DNA of 64,000 nucleotides from Thalassobaculum litoreum DSM 18839. Lineage in GTDB: Bacteria; Pseudomonadota; Alphaproteobacteria; Thalassobaculales; Thalassobaculaceae. The notes beneath the pieces were generated by a model, which made no database searches, was not told where the DNA came from, and was given only the letters and a program-made list of their open reading frames with translations. Position numbers and translations under genes: made by a program. Below, piece by piece: positions 1-7,909 of this stretch; within the stretch, counting starts at the first letter, position 1; each line of letters opens with the position of its first letter. The stretch is taken from contig NZ_FNBW01000018.1 of NCBI RefSeq assembly GCF_900102465.1, positions 1 through 64,000 of the forward strand. The letters run 5' to 3'.

Positions 1-1
1 C

Positions 2-307
2 GAGCAGGTCTTGGTACCGACACTGCGGTCAGGCGACATCGTCGTGATGGATAACCTTCCGGCTCACAAGCCCGCCGCAGTCCGCGACGCGATTGAGCGG
101 GCCGGCGCCGAGCTCCGCTTCCTGCCGCCCTACAGCCCAGACTTCAACCCGATCGAATTGGCCTTCTCCAAGATCAAGGCGCTACTCAAAAAGGCCGCCG
201 CCCGAACCCTACAAGACCTCTGGGACGCAATCGCTCAGGCCATCGATGCCGTCACGCCGGAAGAGGCCAGAAACTACTTCACCGCTACAGGGTACGATCA
301 TGAGTGA
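2..307 (+). CDS. IS630-family transposase, C-terminal part (5' end outside window)
   Basis: The reading frame is already open at base 2, so this is the 3' part of a gene that begins before the window. The visible residues are the C-terminal half of a DDE transposase of the IS630/Tc1-mariner type. They include the MDNLPAHK strand with the second catalytic Asp, followed by [13 protein letters not shown], in which the final Glu completes the DDE triad. IS630 transposases cut and paste at TA dinucleotides. The stop codon lies inside the presumed right inverted repeat. It cannot be judged from here whether the element is intact. Confidence 0.9.
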   Translation, partial: EQVLVPTLRSGDIVVMDNLPAHKPAAVRDAIERAGAELRFLPPYSPDFNPIELAFSKIKALLKKAAARTLQDLWDAIAQAIDAVTPEEARNYFTATGYDHE

Positions 308-322
308 TCCGAAAACGCTCTA
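304..322 (-). repeat. Probable right inverted repeat of the IS630-type element
   Basis: Read on the minus strand this is TAGAGCGTTTTCGGATCAC, ending at a TA dinucleotide at 321-322, as expected for IS630 insertion sites. It overlaps the last codon of the transposase. The left end is outside the window, so the pairing of the ends cannot be verified. The TAGAGC terminus is shared with the palindromic repeat at 29864-29914. Confidence 0.6.
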
Positions 323-499
323 GCCACGTCTTCGCAGCTGCAAAACCCCGACAAGACGAATGTGGTAAACAACACAGTTTCTTAAAGTTGATTAACTATT
401 TTACTTTCAGATTGAAATGAACTTTCCCTAATTCCAATTCGATACTTCTGGTCGCCGATCGTACCATCCGATATCGTTCCCGCATCGTAGGGAAAAGCG
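308..499. other. AT-richer intergenic region between IS end and PAS_5 gene
   Basis: This stretch is clearly richer in A and T than its surroundings, especially 361-430. It separates the insertion element from the PAS_5 gene and presumably carries that gene's promoter. No convincing -35/-10 pair or hairpin was seen. Confidence 0.4.
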
Positions 500-1105
500 A
501 TGTCAGCAGCCGTTCAGAGCAATCCGGGTTTCCCACCCCCGTCCGCCACGGCCGAGGGACAGCTGGGAGATGCCGTTCTCGATCCGCTGCTGGCATATTG
601 GACGATCAAGCGGGATCGGCGCACGCTACCGAGCCGCGCCGATATCGACCCGGTCGATATTCCGGAACTTCTCCAGCACATCGGCCTGATCGACGTCGAG
701 GGCCCGCCGCGCCGCTACCGCTACCGGCTGGTCGGATCCTACATGCAGACCATGTTCGGCGAGAACTATCAGGGCAAATACCTGGATGCGGCCAAGCACG
801 GGCGGTATCGCGACTTCCTGAACGACCTGTACACCGCCGCCGTCGAGCACCGCCGGCCGATGCTCAGCGAGGCGATCTTCGACTACGGCGCGGAGCGGAC
901 GGTCACCATCCGGCGGTTGATCCTGCCCCTGGCCGAAAGCGATCAGGCGCCCGTCAACATGCTGCTCTTCGCCAACGCCTTCATCGCACCGAACCTGCCC
1001 GGTACCGCGACCCCGATGCTGCATCTGCGCATGGACGCGCCGTTCCAGGCGGTGTTCCTGTCCTCCATCGACAAGGCGGTCTGCCGCCCCCTCACGGTCG
1101 ACTGA
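500..1105 (+). CDS. PAS_5 domain-containing protein
   Basis: This 201-residue protein matches the PAS_5 family common in Alphaproteobacteria. The characteristic pattern runs from LLAYWTIKRD (about residue 30) through a PxxIPxLLxxIGLIDV-like stretch to the RYRYRLVGSY strand (about residue 75). The domain fills residues 28-170 and no output domain follows. Such proteins are assumed to sense a small ligand or redox state and act through partners, but no ligand is known. It stands alone just after an IS element, so the insertion may have altered its upstream region. A second PAS_5-like domain begins the histidine kinase at 25227-28004. Confidence 0.8.
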   Translation: MSAAVQSNPGFPPPSATAEGQLGDAVLDPLLAYWTIKRDRRTLPSRADIDPVDIPELLQHIGLIDVEGPPRRYRYRLVGSYMQTMFGENYQGKYLDAAKHGRYRDFLNDLYTAAVEHRRPMLSEAIFDYGAERTVTIRRLILPLAESDQAPVNMLLFANAFIAPNLPGTATPMLHLRMDAPFQAVFLSSIDKAVCRPLTVD

Positions 1106-1135
1106 TCGGGCGTCTCGCCCGCCGGAAGCAGCCGC

Positions 1136-1771
1136 TCAGCCCACCGGAAGCCCGGCAGCCTTCCACCACGCGGTGAAGGCGCCCGGGTCGGCGAAGTGAT
1201 GGGTGGCGAACCCCAGCTCTGCCGCGCTCCGGATATTGGCCGCGCTGTCGTCGATGAAGGCCGTCCGCTGCGGATCGAGGCCCGCGCGCTCGATCAGGAT
1301 GTGGAAGATGGCGGGGTCGGGCTTGATGACCCCTTCGTCACCGGACACCACGACGGTGTCGAAGCTCCGCAGGAAATCGAATCGCGCGGCGGTCTGCGGG
1401 AAAGTCTCCCGACCGAAATTGGTCAGCCCATGCAGCGGCAGGCCGGCGGCCTTCGCCTGGCGCAGTGCCGCAACCGTATCCGGGATCTCGCCCGGAATCA
1501 TTTCCTGGAACCGACCGTAGAAGGCGCGGATCTGTGGCGCGTAGTCGGGGTGCCGGCCGATCGCCTCCGCCTCCGCCTCGGCGATGGATCGGCCGCGATC
1601 CTGCTCGATGTTCCACTCGGTGGTGCAGACAGTGGCGAGAAACCAGTCGACCATGCCCTCGTCCGCGGTCATGTCGACCCGGGTGAAGATCTTCCGGTAC
1701 AGCAGCCGCGGGTCCCAATGGATCAGCACGTTGCCGATGTCGAAGACGACGGCGTCCAGGCTCTCGGGCAT
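1136..1771 (-). CDS. HAD-superfamily hydrolase (HAD-IA, YihX-like)
   Basis: This 211-residue protein is a subfamily IA HAD phosphatase. Motif I is FDIGNVL with Asp11. The usual second Asp of motif I is replaced, as in the YihX/epoxide-hydrolase-N-terminal group, whose motif reads FDxGNV. Motif II is the Thr of LTNFG (residue 117), motif III is Lys150 in VIKPDP, and motif IV is the Asp pair 174-175 in FIDDS. Family members hydrolyse small phosphoesters such as sugar phosphates; the substrate is unknown. It is transcribed away from the methyltransferase that begins at 1911. Confidence 0.85.
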   Translation of the reverse strand: MPESLDAVVFDIGNVLIHWDPRLLYRKIFTRVDMTADEGMVDWFLATVCTTEWNIEQDRGRSIAEAEAEAIGRHPDYAPQIRAFYGRFQEMIPGEIPDTVAALRQAKAAGLPLHGLTNFGRETFPQTAARFDFLRSFDTVVVSGDEGVIKPDPAIFHILIERAGLDPQRTAFIDDSAANIRSAAELGFATHHFADPGAFTAWWKAAGLPVG

Positions 1772-1910
1772 GTCAGTTCCTTGTCGGAGGATGCAGCGGC
1801 ACGGACTTCCGACTTACGGGGCCGCGCCGGTACGCGCAAGCGGCAAGCGGACGCTTGGCCCAGCCCGGGCCATCGTGTATCGACCCGTCTTCCAATGGGC
1901 GGAGGCACGA

Positions 1911-2621
1911 ATGTCGGAAGGCTGGGTCGAGTCCGCGGATGCCTGGATCGCGGAGCAGGGTGAGTCCGGCGATCTCTCACGCCGCTTCGTTCTTGATGCG
2001 CGGATGCTTGACCGCGTCGCCGGGATCGCACCCGCGAACGCCCTGGATGTCGGCTGCGGTGAAGGACGGTTTTGTCGGATCCTGCGCGCGCGGGGCATCG
2101 CGACTGTCGGGATCGACCCCACCCGGCCGCTGTTGGATCGCGCCAGGGCGCTGGACCCCGACGGAGACTATCGGGACGGTGTAGCCGAGGCCCTGCCCGT
2201 TCCCGATGCCGCCTTCGACCTGGTGGTCAGCTACCTCACCCTGATCGACATTCCGGATATCGACTTGGCGCTGGCCGAGATGACCCGTGTCCTACGTCCC
2301 GGCGGCGCGCTGCTGATCGCCAACCTGAACGGCTTCGCCACCGCCCTGGTGGATGGCCGCTGGAAGGCGGACACCGATGGCATACCGCGCTTCCGCATCG
2401 ACAACTATCTTGAGGAACGGACCGATTGGGCCGAGTGGAAGGGCATTCGGGTGCGAAATCGGCACCGCCCGCTCAGCCGCTACATGTCCGCCCTTCTGCA
2501 CAACGGTCTGATCCTGCGCCATTTCGACGAGCCTGCACCGACCGGCGGCACCCCAGACTGGGCCGACCGAAACACGCGCGTCCCGTTCTTCCATGTCATG
2601 GAATGGCGGAAGCCGGGCTGA
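1911..2621 (+). CDS. Class I SAM-dependent methyltransferase
   Basis: The 236-residue protein has the SAM-binding glycine loop DVGCGEG at residues 46-52. An acidic residue after the second strand sits in VGIDPT, and an FDLVVSYLTLIDI motif IV is followed by the MTRVLRPGG helix-strand typical of Methyltransf_11. I chose ATG 1911 because GGAGG lies five bases upstream; the frame stays open further upstream but without methyltransferase sequence. The substrate is not evident. It converges on the dehydrogenase that ends at 2628. Confidence 0.85.
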   Translation: MSEGWVESADAWIAEQGESGDLSRRFVLDARMLDRVAGIAPANALDVGCGEGRFCRILRARGIATVGIDPTRPLLDRARALDPDGDYRDGVAEALPVPDAAFDLVVSYLTLIDIPDIDLALAEMTRVLRPGGALLIANLNGFATALVDGRWKADTDGIPRFRIDNYLEERTDWAEWKGIRVRNRHRPLSRYMSALLHNGLILRHFDEPAPTGGTPDWADRNTRVPFFHVMEWRKPG

Positions 2622-2627
2622 CCGGCG

Positions 2628-3575
2628 TCACGCCTCGTCGGGTGGGTCGATCGCCAGGATCAGGGCGGAGTGGTCCAGATCGCCGAGGCCGCCCTCGACC
2701 ATGTCCTCCCACAGGGCGGCGTTGGTCATCAGCCCCGGGAGGTCGATGCCCGCCTGATCGGCCAGGGCGACGGCGGCCCGCATGTCCTTGCGCTGGATCG
2801 TCGCCTTGGCCCGGGCCCGGAAGTCGCCGGTCGCCATGCGCTCGCCATGCAGCTCGAGGATCCGGCTATCGGCGAAGCCGCCCGTGATCGCCTCGCGCAG
2901 CACGGCCGGCTCCACACCGGAGCGCTTGGCCAGCGCCATGGCCTCGGCCACCGCGCCGATGGTCATGCCGACGATCATCTGGTTGGCGGTCTTCGCCACC
3001 TGGCCCGCACCGACCGCGCCCACATGGGTGATCCGTCTGCCGAGCACCTTCAGCACCGGCTCGATCCGGGCGAAGTCGGGATCGGTGGCGCCGACCATGA
3101 TGGTCAGGCTGCCGTCCTCGGCGGCCGTCGTGCCGCCCGAGACCGGGGCATCCACCCAGTTGCCGCAGGTCATCCGCAGCCGGCCGGCATAGTCCAGGGT
3201 GGCCGGTTGACCGGTTGTGCCCATGTCGACCAGGACCCCGCCCTCGGCCAGACCATGCAGAACGCCCCAGCTGTCGTCCACCGGGTCGAACACCACCTCG
3301 CGCACCGCCTCGGCATCCGACACCATGACGATGACGATGTCCGAGGCTTCGGCAACGTGCTTCGGCGAGGGTTGGGCGGTGACGCCGGCGAACTCGGCGG
3401 CGAGGGCTTCGGCCTTCTCGATGGAGCGGTTCCACAGGGACAGCTCGGCACCGGCCGAGGCCAGACGTCGGGCCATCGGCTCGCCCATCAGGCCGAGGCC
3501 GACAAGGCCGATCCGCCGGCCCCGGAGGACCGGCTGGGCCGGTGTCTCCGCCGACGCGTTATGGGGCTCGGTCAC
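2628..3575 (-). CDS. Beta-hydroxyacid dehydrogenase, NAD(P)-dependent (first copy)
   Basis: This 315-residue member of the 3-hydroxyisobutyrate/tartronate-semialdehyde reductase family has the Rossmann motif GLVGLGLMG at residues 23-31. The substrate-binding signature DAPVSGGTTAAEDGSL and the catalytic Lys in GQVAKTANQ follow. Family enzymes oxidise or reduce short beta-hydroxy acids. The apparent start is GTG at 3575, 18 bases after the TerB-like gene, so the two are probably co-transcribed. A related but clearly different copy (4268-5155) is read the other way on the far side of the TerB-like gene. Confidence 0.88.
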   Translation of the reverse strand: MTEPHNASAETPAQPVLRGRRIGLVGLGLMGEPMARRLASAGAELSLWNRSIEKAEALAAEFAGVTAQPSPKHVAEASDIVIVMVSDAEAVREVVFDPVDDSWGVLHGLAEGGVLVDMGTTGQPATLDYAGRLRMTCGNWVDAPVSGGTTAAEDGSLTIMVGATDPDFARIEPVLKVLGRRITHVGAVGAGQVAKTANQMIVGMTIGAVAEAMALAKRSGVEPAVLREAITGGFADSRILELHGERMATGDFRARAKATIQRKDMRAAVALADQAGIDLPGLMTNAALWEDMVEGGLGDLDHSALILAIDPPDEA

Positions 3576-3593
3576 GACGTCGCCCCTATCGGT

Positions 3594-3998
3594 TTACAGG
3601 CGCGCGTAACGAGCGCCCGCACCCCGTTCGATGGCGGCGGCGGTCAGCCGGTCGACATTCAGGTCGTGGCGCAGCATTTCCAGGTACCGCAGCTCCTCCT
3701 GAGTGGCCTCGCCATCGGCGGCGACCACATCGCAGGCCAGGGCGTAGGCGGTCGCGCAGAGCCGCTCCGGCAGGTTCGCCTTGACCTGGCCGATCGCGGT
3801 CTCGATCCCGTCGGACTCGGACAGCATGTCGGTCGCGGCGGCGGCGATCTGCGGCAGGTTGCCCCGTTCGAAATCGCTGAAGATCGGCAGGTGGTGCACG
3901 ATCCCCCGGATCGTCTCCAACTCGCTGTCGGCGAGCGAGCCGTCGGCGGCGGCGCCGATGATCATGGCGTAAATCAAGGCGGCGTGGTGGCTAATCAT
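3594..3998 (-). CDS. TerB-like family protein
   Basis: The 134-residue all-helical protein resembles the TerB/DjlA-N domain. Its repeated helical hairpins carry acidic ends: AAADGSLADSELETIRG near residues 16-32 and VVAADGEATQEELRYLE near residues 91-107. The ADG...E pattern is the family hallmark and binds metal ions in some members. The fold is used in tellurite resistance but also in many unrelated settings, and nothing else of a ter operon is present here, so a tellurite role should not be assumed. AAGGGAT upstream serves as the ribosome site. It leads the downstream dehydrogenase gene. Confidence 0.75.
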   Translation of the reverse strand: MISHHAALIYAMIIGAAADGSLADSELETIRGIVHHLPIFSDFERGNLPQIAAAATDMLSESDGIETAIGQVKANLPERLCATAYALACDVVAADGEATQEELRYLEMLRHDLNVDRLTAAAIERGAGARYARL

Positions 3999-4060
3999 CG
4001 GTATCCCTTGGAAAGCTGGATAGATGGGACGTGTGGACGGCCATCGGCCTCACACGCATT

Positions 4061-4070
4061 CGGTATACCG
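4061..4070. promoter_or_regulatory. Candidate operator palindrome CGGTATACCG
   Basis: A perfect 10-bp palindrome lies in the divergent region between the TerB-like gene (start 3998) and the second dehydrogenase (start 4268). The GTATAC core resembles half-sites of GntR-type regulators. No regulator gene is adjacent, so this is only a candidate. Confidence 0.35.
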
Positions 4071-4267
4071 GTCTCTCCACGCCGCGACAACAGAGGCCTA
4101 CTGGCGGCACTGCCTCCCCGTCATCCGACAATACTCCATTGCTGGGGTTGTTCGCGCAACGCGTTCGTTCCCAAATAGGCCCTCCCGTCCGAACGGGATA
4201 CGAAGGCAGCGGCCCTGGACCGGGGTCGGCGCCACTCCACAACGGTCCAGAAAGGCAGGACACACCC

Positions 4268-5155
4268 ATGAGCAGCGACAACACACGGCTCGGCTATATC
4301 GGACTCGGCCTGATGGGAGGGCCGATGGCGCAGCGCCTGGCGGCTGCGGGCTTCCCCCTGGCCGTCTGGAACCGATCTCGCGACAAGCTGCCTCCCCTCA
4401 CGGCGGCCGGCGCGATCGAGGCCGCCTCGCCCCGCGCCGTTGCCGAGCGGAGCGACATCGTCTTCACCTGCCTGACCGATACCGACGCCGTGGAGACCGT
4501 GATCTTCGGCACCGACGGAGTCGCCGAGGCGGCGTCCGCGGACAAGGTGCTGGTCGATTTCTCCTCGATGAAGCCCGACAAGGCCAAGGAGTTCGCCGCC
4601 CGGCTGCGCGCCGAGACCGGCATGGGCTGGATCGACGCCCCCGTCTCCGGCGGCGTGCCGGGTGCCACGAACGGCACTCTCACGGTGATGGCCGGCGGTT
4701 CGGCGGCGGATTTCGCGCGGGTCGAGCCGGTCGTCGCCCACCTCGCCGGCCGGTTCACCCTGATGGGAGAAAACGGGGCCGGACAGTCGACCAAGCTAAT
4801 CAACCAGATGATCGTCGGCGCCGGGCTTGCCCTCATGGCCGAATGCTGCCAGTTCGCCGAGGATGCCGGCATCGATCCGGCCAAGCTGCCCCAGGCGCTG
4901 GCGGGCGGCCGCGCCGACTCGCCGATCCTGCAGCAGTTCCTGCCGCGCATGGCGGCCCGCGACCGCGACGTTCAGGGCCGGGTGGCGATCATGGTCAAGG
5001 ACCTCAACACGGTGATGGAGAGCGCCCGCCAGCTCGGCACGTCGCTGCCGCTGACCGGGCTTGCGGCGGAGATCCACAAGCTGCTGGTCAAGCAGGGGCT
5101 GGGCGACGCAGACAACGCCGCCACCATCGATCTCTACGCGCCGCCAAAGCATTGA
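4268..5155 (+). CDS. Beta-hydroxyacid dehydrogenase, NAD(P)-dependent (second copy)
   Basis: This 295-residue protein has the cofactor motif GYIGLGLMG at residues 9-17, DAPVSGGVPGATNGTL for substrate binding, and KLINQMIVG with the catalytic Lys. ATG 4268 is preceded by AGGA at seven bases and places the Rossmann strand at the N-terminus, as is normal for the family; the open frame upstream is not conserved sequence. It is followed by an amidase gene 81 bases on in the same direction, so a shared pathway, with the amidase releasing an acid and the dehydrogenase acting on it, is possible. The exact substrate is unknown. Confidence 0.88.
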   Translation: MSSDNTRLGYIGLGLMGGPMAQRLAAAGFPLAVWNRSRDKLPPLTAAGAIEAASPRAVAERSDIVFTCLTDTDAVETVIFGTDGVAEAASADKVLVDFSSMKPDKAKEFAARLRAETGMGWIDAPVSGGVPGATNGTLTVMAGGSAADFARVEPVVAHLAGRFTLMGENGAGQSTKLINQMIVGAGLALMAECCQFAEDAGIDPAKLPQALAGGRADSPILQQFLPRMAARDRDVQGRVAIMVKDLNTVMESARQLGTSLPLTGLAAEIHKLLVKQGLGDADNAATIDLYAPPKH

Positions 5156-5236
5156 GAGCCGCACCGGATCGGCAGAACCGGGTTTGATTGCGCCTTGGCG
5201 CCGTGCGACCGTGATCCATCACGCGGGAGGAGATAT

Positions 5237-6622
5237 ATGTCGAAGACCCTGAAGGATTATTTCGAACACGGCATCGCCGCCTATGCCCAGGATCTGCGCG
5301 AGGGCAAAGTCACGGCGGTCGCCGCCGTGAAGGCCTGTCTGGCTCGGATCGAAGCATATGACGGCAAGCTGGGCGCGTTCATGGTGGTGGACGGCGAGCG
5401 CGCGCTGAAAGCGGCCAAGGCGATCGACGCGTTGCTCGCCTCCGGCGTCGATCTCGGCCCGCTCATGGGCGTGCCGATCGGGGTCAAGGACATCATCGCC
5501 CTGGACGGTCTGCCGATCACCAACGGCTCGAAGATGAAGAGCGAGCACCTGACCGGACCGGAAGGCACGATCATGCAGCGGCTCAAGGCCGCCGGCTGCA
5601 TCCCCATCGGCAAGACCAAGACCGTGGAATTCGCGCTGGGCGCCACCGGCGTGAACGAGGCGCGGGGCACGCCCTGGAACCCCTGGGACGCCAACACCCA
5701 CCGCATTCCCGGCGGCTCGTCCAGCGGCTCCGCCGTAGCCACGGCGGCCGGGCTCTGCGGCTTCGCGCTGGGCACCGATACCGGCGGGTCCGTGCGCATC
5801 CCCGCCTGCTTCACCGGCCTGTTCGGCCACAAGACCACCGTCGGTCTCTGGCCGACCGACGGCGTGTTCCCGCTCAGCCCGACGCTCGACTCCATCGGTC
5901 CGCTCACCCGCAACGCCGGGGACGCGGCACTGATCCACGCGGTGATCACCGGGCAGGACATACCCATGCCGGCACGGCTGGAAGGGCTCCGGCTTGGCCG
6001 GCCGACCAACTACTTCTTCGAGGATCTCGACGACCAGGTCGCCGGAACCGTGGAGTCGGCGATCGTGGCGCTGAGTGCCGCCGGGGTCGAGATCGTCGAC
6101 ATCGAGATCCCCGAGGCGGCGGAGCGGGCGAGACTGTTCCCGGCCATCGTGCCGCCGGAGCTGATCGCCCGACTGACCCCCGACGGCTTCAACAAGGCCC
6201 GGCCGAAGATGGACCCGGTGACGGCCGACCGCGCCGCCCACGGGCTCGAAGTCTCGGCGGTGGAACATCTGGCGGCCCAGTACCGCCGGGTCGAGCTGGA
6301 GCGGATCGCCGATGCGCGGTTCGCGGGGCTGGACGGCTGGATCTCGCCGACCTGCCCGTTCGTGCCGATGCCGGTGGAGAACCTGAAGCACCCCGAGGAA
6401 GCGGCGCGGGGCAGCCTGTCGTCGCGCAACACCCAGCCGGCCAACATCTTCCGGCTCTGCTCGTCCTCGCTGCCGATCCACCAGTTCGGCGCGGCTCTGC
6501 CGGTCGGCCTCCAGCTTATGTGTCCGAACGGCGACGATGCCCGGCTGCTGTCGATTTCGATGGCGATGGAATCGGTGCTCGGCGCCGGCAAGGCGCCGGA
6601 TATGAGCGGGTTCCGGAAATAG
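5237..6622 (+). CDS. Amidase (amidase-signature family)
   Basis: The 461-residue enzyme carries the Ser-cisSer-Lys triad of the amidase-signature family. Lys84 is in GVPIGVKD, the cis-Ser is in GGSSSGS (159-165), and the nucleophile is Ser185 in DTGGSVRIPA. Family members include GatA, aryl-acylamidases and aminohydrolases of small amides. The absence of gatB/gatC neighbours and the pairing with a hydroxyacid dehydrogenase argue for a catabolic amidase rather than the tRNA amidotransferase. ATG 5237 follows a strong GGGAGGAG site. No signal peptide is seen. Confidence 0.88.
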   Translation: MSKTLKDYFEHGIAAYAQDLREGKVTAVAAVKACLARIEAYDGKLGAFMVVDGERALKAAKAIDALLASGVDLGPLMGVPIGVKDIIALDGLPITNGSKMKSEHLTGPEGTIMQRLKAAGCIPIGKTKTVEFALGATGVNEARGTPWNPWDANTHRIPGGSSSGSAVATAAGLCGFALGTDTGGSVRIPACFTGLFGHKTTVGLWPTDGVFPLSPTLDSIGPLTRNAGDAALIHAVITGQDIPMPARLEGLRLGRPTNYFFEDLDDQVAGTVESAIVALSAAGVEIVDIEIPEAAERARLFPAIVPPELIARLTPDGFNKARPKMDPVTADRAAHGLEVSAVEHLAAQYRRVELERIADARFAGLDGWISPTCPFVPMPVENLKHPEEAARGSLSSRNTQPANIFRLCSSSLPIHQFGAALPVGLQLMCPNGDDARLLSISMAMESVLGAGKAPDMSGFRK

Positions 6623-6665
6623 GAGGCGATAACAGGGGCGCCGGCTCTTCCTCCTTCACCGGCAC

Positions 6666-6692
6666 CACTCCCCAGCCCTGTGCCGGGGAGTG
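6666..6692. terminator. Hairpin between convergent amidase and prfB
   Basis: An 8-bp perfect stem (CACTCCCC / GGGGAGTG) with an 11-base loop lies between two convergent genes. There is no long T tract on either side, so it may act as a weak bidirectional terminator or simply block read-through. Confidence 0.5.
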
Positions 6693-6714
6693 ATCACGGT
6701 ACGGAGCGGGACCT

Positions 6715-7843
6715 CTACCCGGCCGCCGCGTCGCCGTCGCGGGTCATGCCGACCTTGCCGGCCAGAGAGGCCTCCAGGAACGCGTCGATATCGCCGTCCA
6801 GCACGGCGGACGGGTTGCCGCTCTCATGGCCGGTGCGCAGGTCCTTGACCATCTGATAGGGCTGCAGGACGTAGGAACGGATCTGGTGGCCCCAGCCGAT
6901 GTCCGACTTGGTCGCCTCGGTCGCGTTCGCCTCTTCCTCACGGCGCTGCAGCTCGGCCTCGTAGAGGCGGGCCCGCAGCATGTCCATGGCCGTGGCGCGG
7001 TTGCGGTGCTGCGACCGGTCGTTCTGACACTGCACGACAATGCCGGAGGGTATGTGGGTGATGCGGATCGCGGAGTCCGTCCGGTTGACGTGCTGGCCGC
7101 CGGCGCCCGAGGCCCGGTAGGTGTCCACCTTCAGGTCCTTGTCCTCGATCACGATGTCGATAGAATCGTCGACCACCGGATAGATCCAGGCGCTGGAGAA
7201 GCTGGTGTGGCGCCGGGCCTGGCTGTCATAGGGCGAGATGCGGACCAGCCGGTGCACGCCGCTCTCGGTCTTCAGCCAGCCATAGGCGTTGTGGCCGGAG
7301 ATCTTGATGGTGGCCGACTTGAGACCCGCCTCTTCGCCGGCGCTCTCTTCCAGCCACTCGATCTTGTAGCCCTGCCGCTCGGCCCAGCGGGTATACATGC
7401 GCAGCAGCATCTCGGCCCAGTCCTGGGCCTCGGTCCCGCCGGCGCCGGCATGGACTTCCAAATACGCATCGAGCCCGTCGGCCTCGCCCGAGAGCATGCT
7501 CTCGATCTGCATCTTCTCGGCCTTAACCCGGACCGCCTCGAGCTCTTTCTCGGCCTCGGCGATGGTCGCGTCGTCGCCCTCGGCCTCGCCGAGTTCGATC
7601 AGCATGACGGCATCCTCGACCGTCTGGTCGAGCGCCTTCACGTCGGCGATCTGCTTCTCCAGCCGGGTGCGCTCCTGCATCAGCTTCTGCGCCCGGTCCG
7701 GGTCGTCCCAGAGACTCTGGTCCTGGGTCAGGGCATCGAGCTCGGACAGTCGTGTCAGTGCGACATCCCAGTCAAAGATGCCTCCTCAGCAGTTCGATCG
7801 ACTGCTTGATCTCATCGAGGGTCTGGGTGGTCTCGGCGCGCAT
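6715..7843 (-). CDS. prfB: Peptide chain release factor 2 (programmed +1 frameshift)
   Basis: RF2 ends translation at UGA and UAA. The gene is read in two frames. 23 codons from ATG 7843 ([11 protein letters not shown]...LLRRHL) reach an in-frame TGA at 7772-7774. A +1 shift over that T then continues with [17 protein letters not shown] to the stop at 6715, giving 375 residues, the usual RF2 length. The [15 protein letters not shown] motif holds the universal GGQ that triggers hydrolysis. The stop-reading tripeptide is SPY, where E. coli has SPF. GGAGGG precedes the start. The gene follows mrcA, an arrangement common in Alphaproteobacteria. Confidence 0.97.
7771..7786 (-). promoter_or_regulatory. 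prfB programmed +1 frameshift site
   Basis: On the minus strand the site reads AGGAGGCATCTTTGAC. An internal Shine-Dalgarno-like AGGAGG sits three bases before the slippery CTT, followed by a TGA stop and then C. This matches the E. coli element in every functional part. When RF2 is scarce the ribosome slips forward one base and completes the protein; when RF2 is abundant it stops at the UGA, so RF2 limits its own synthesis. Confidence 0.95.
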
Positions 7844-7909
7844 TGCGCCCTCCATTCAGGTGACGTCCGCCATATCGGGGAAGATGGGTATCGGGACGAT
7901 GTCAGACGC

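Noticed and set aside
3594-3998. Tellurite resistance locus
   Set aside because: Only a TerB-like fold is present, without terA, terC, terD or terE. The fold alone does not show that function.
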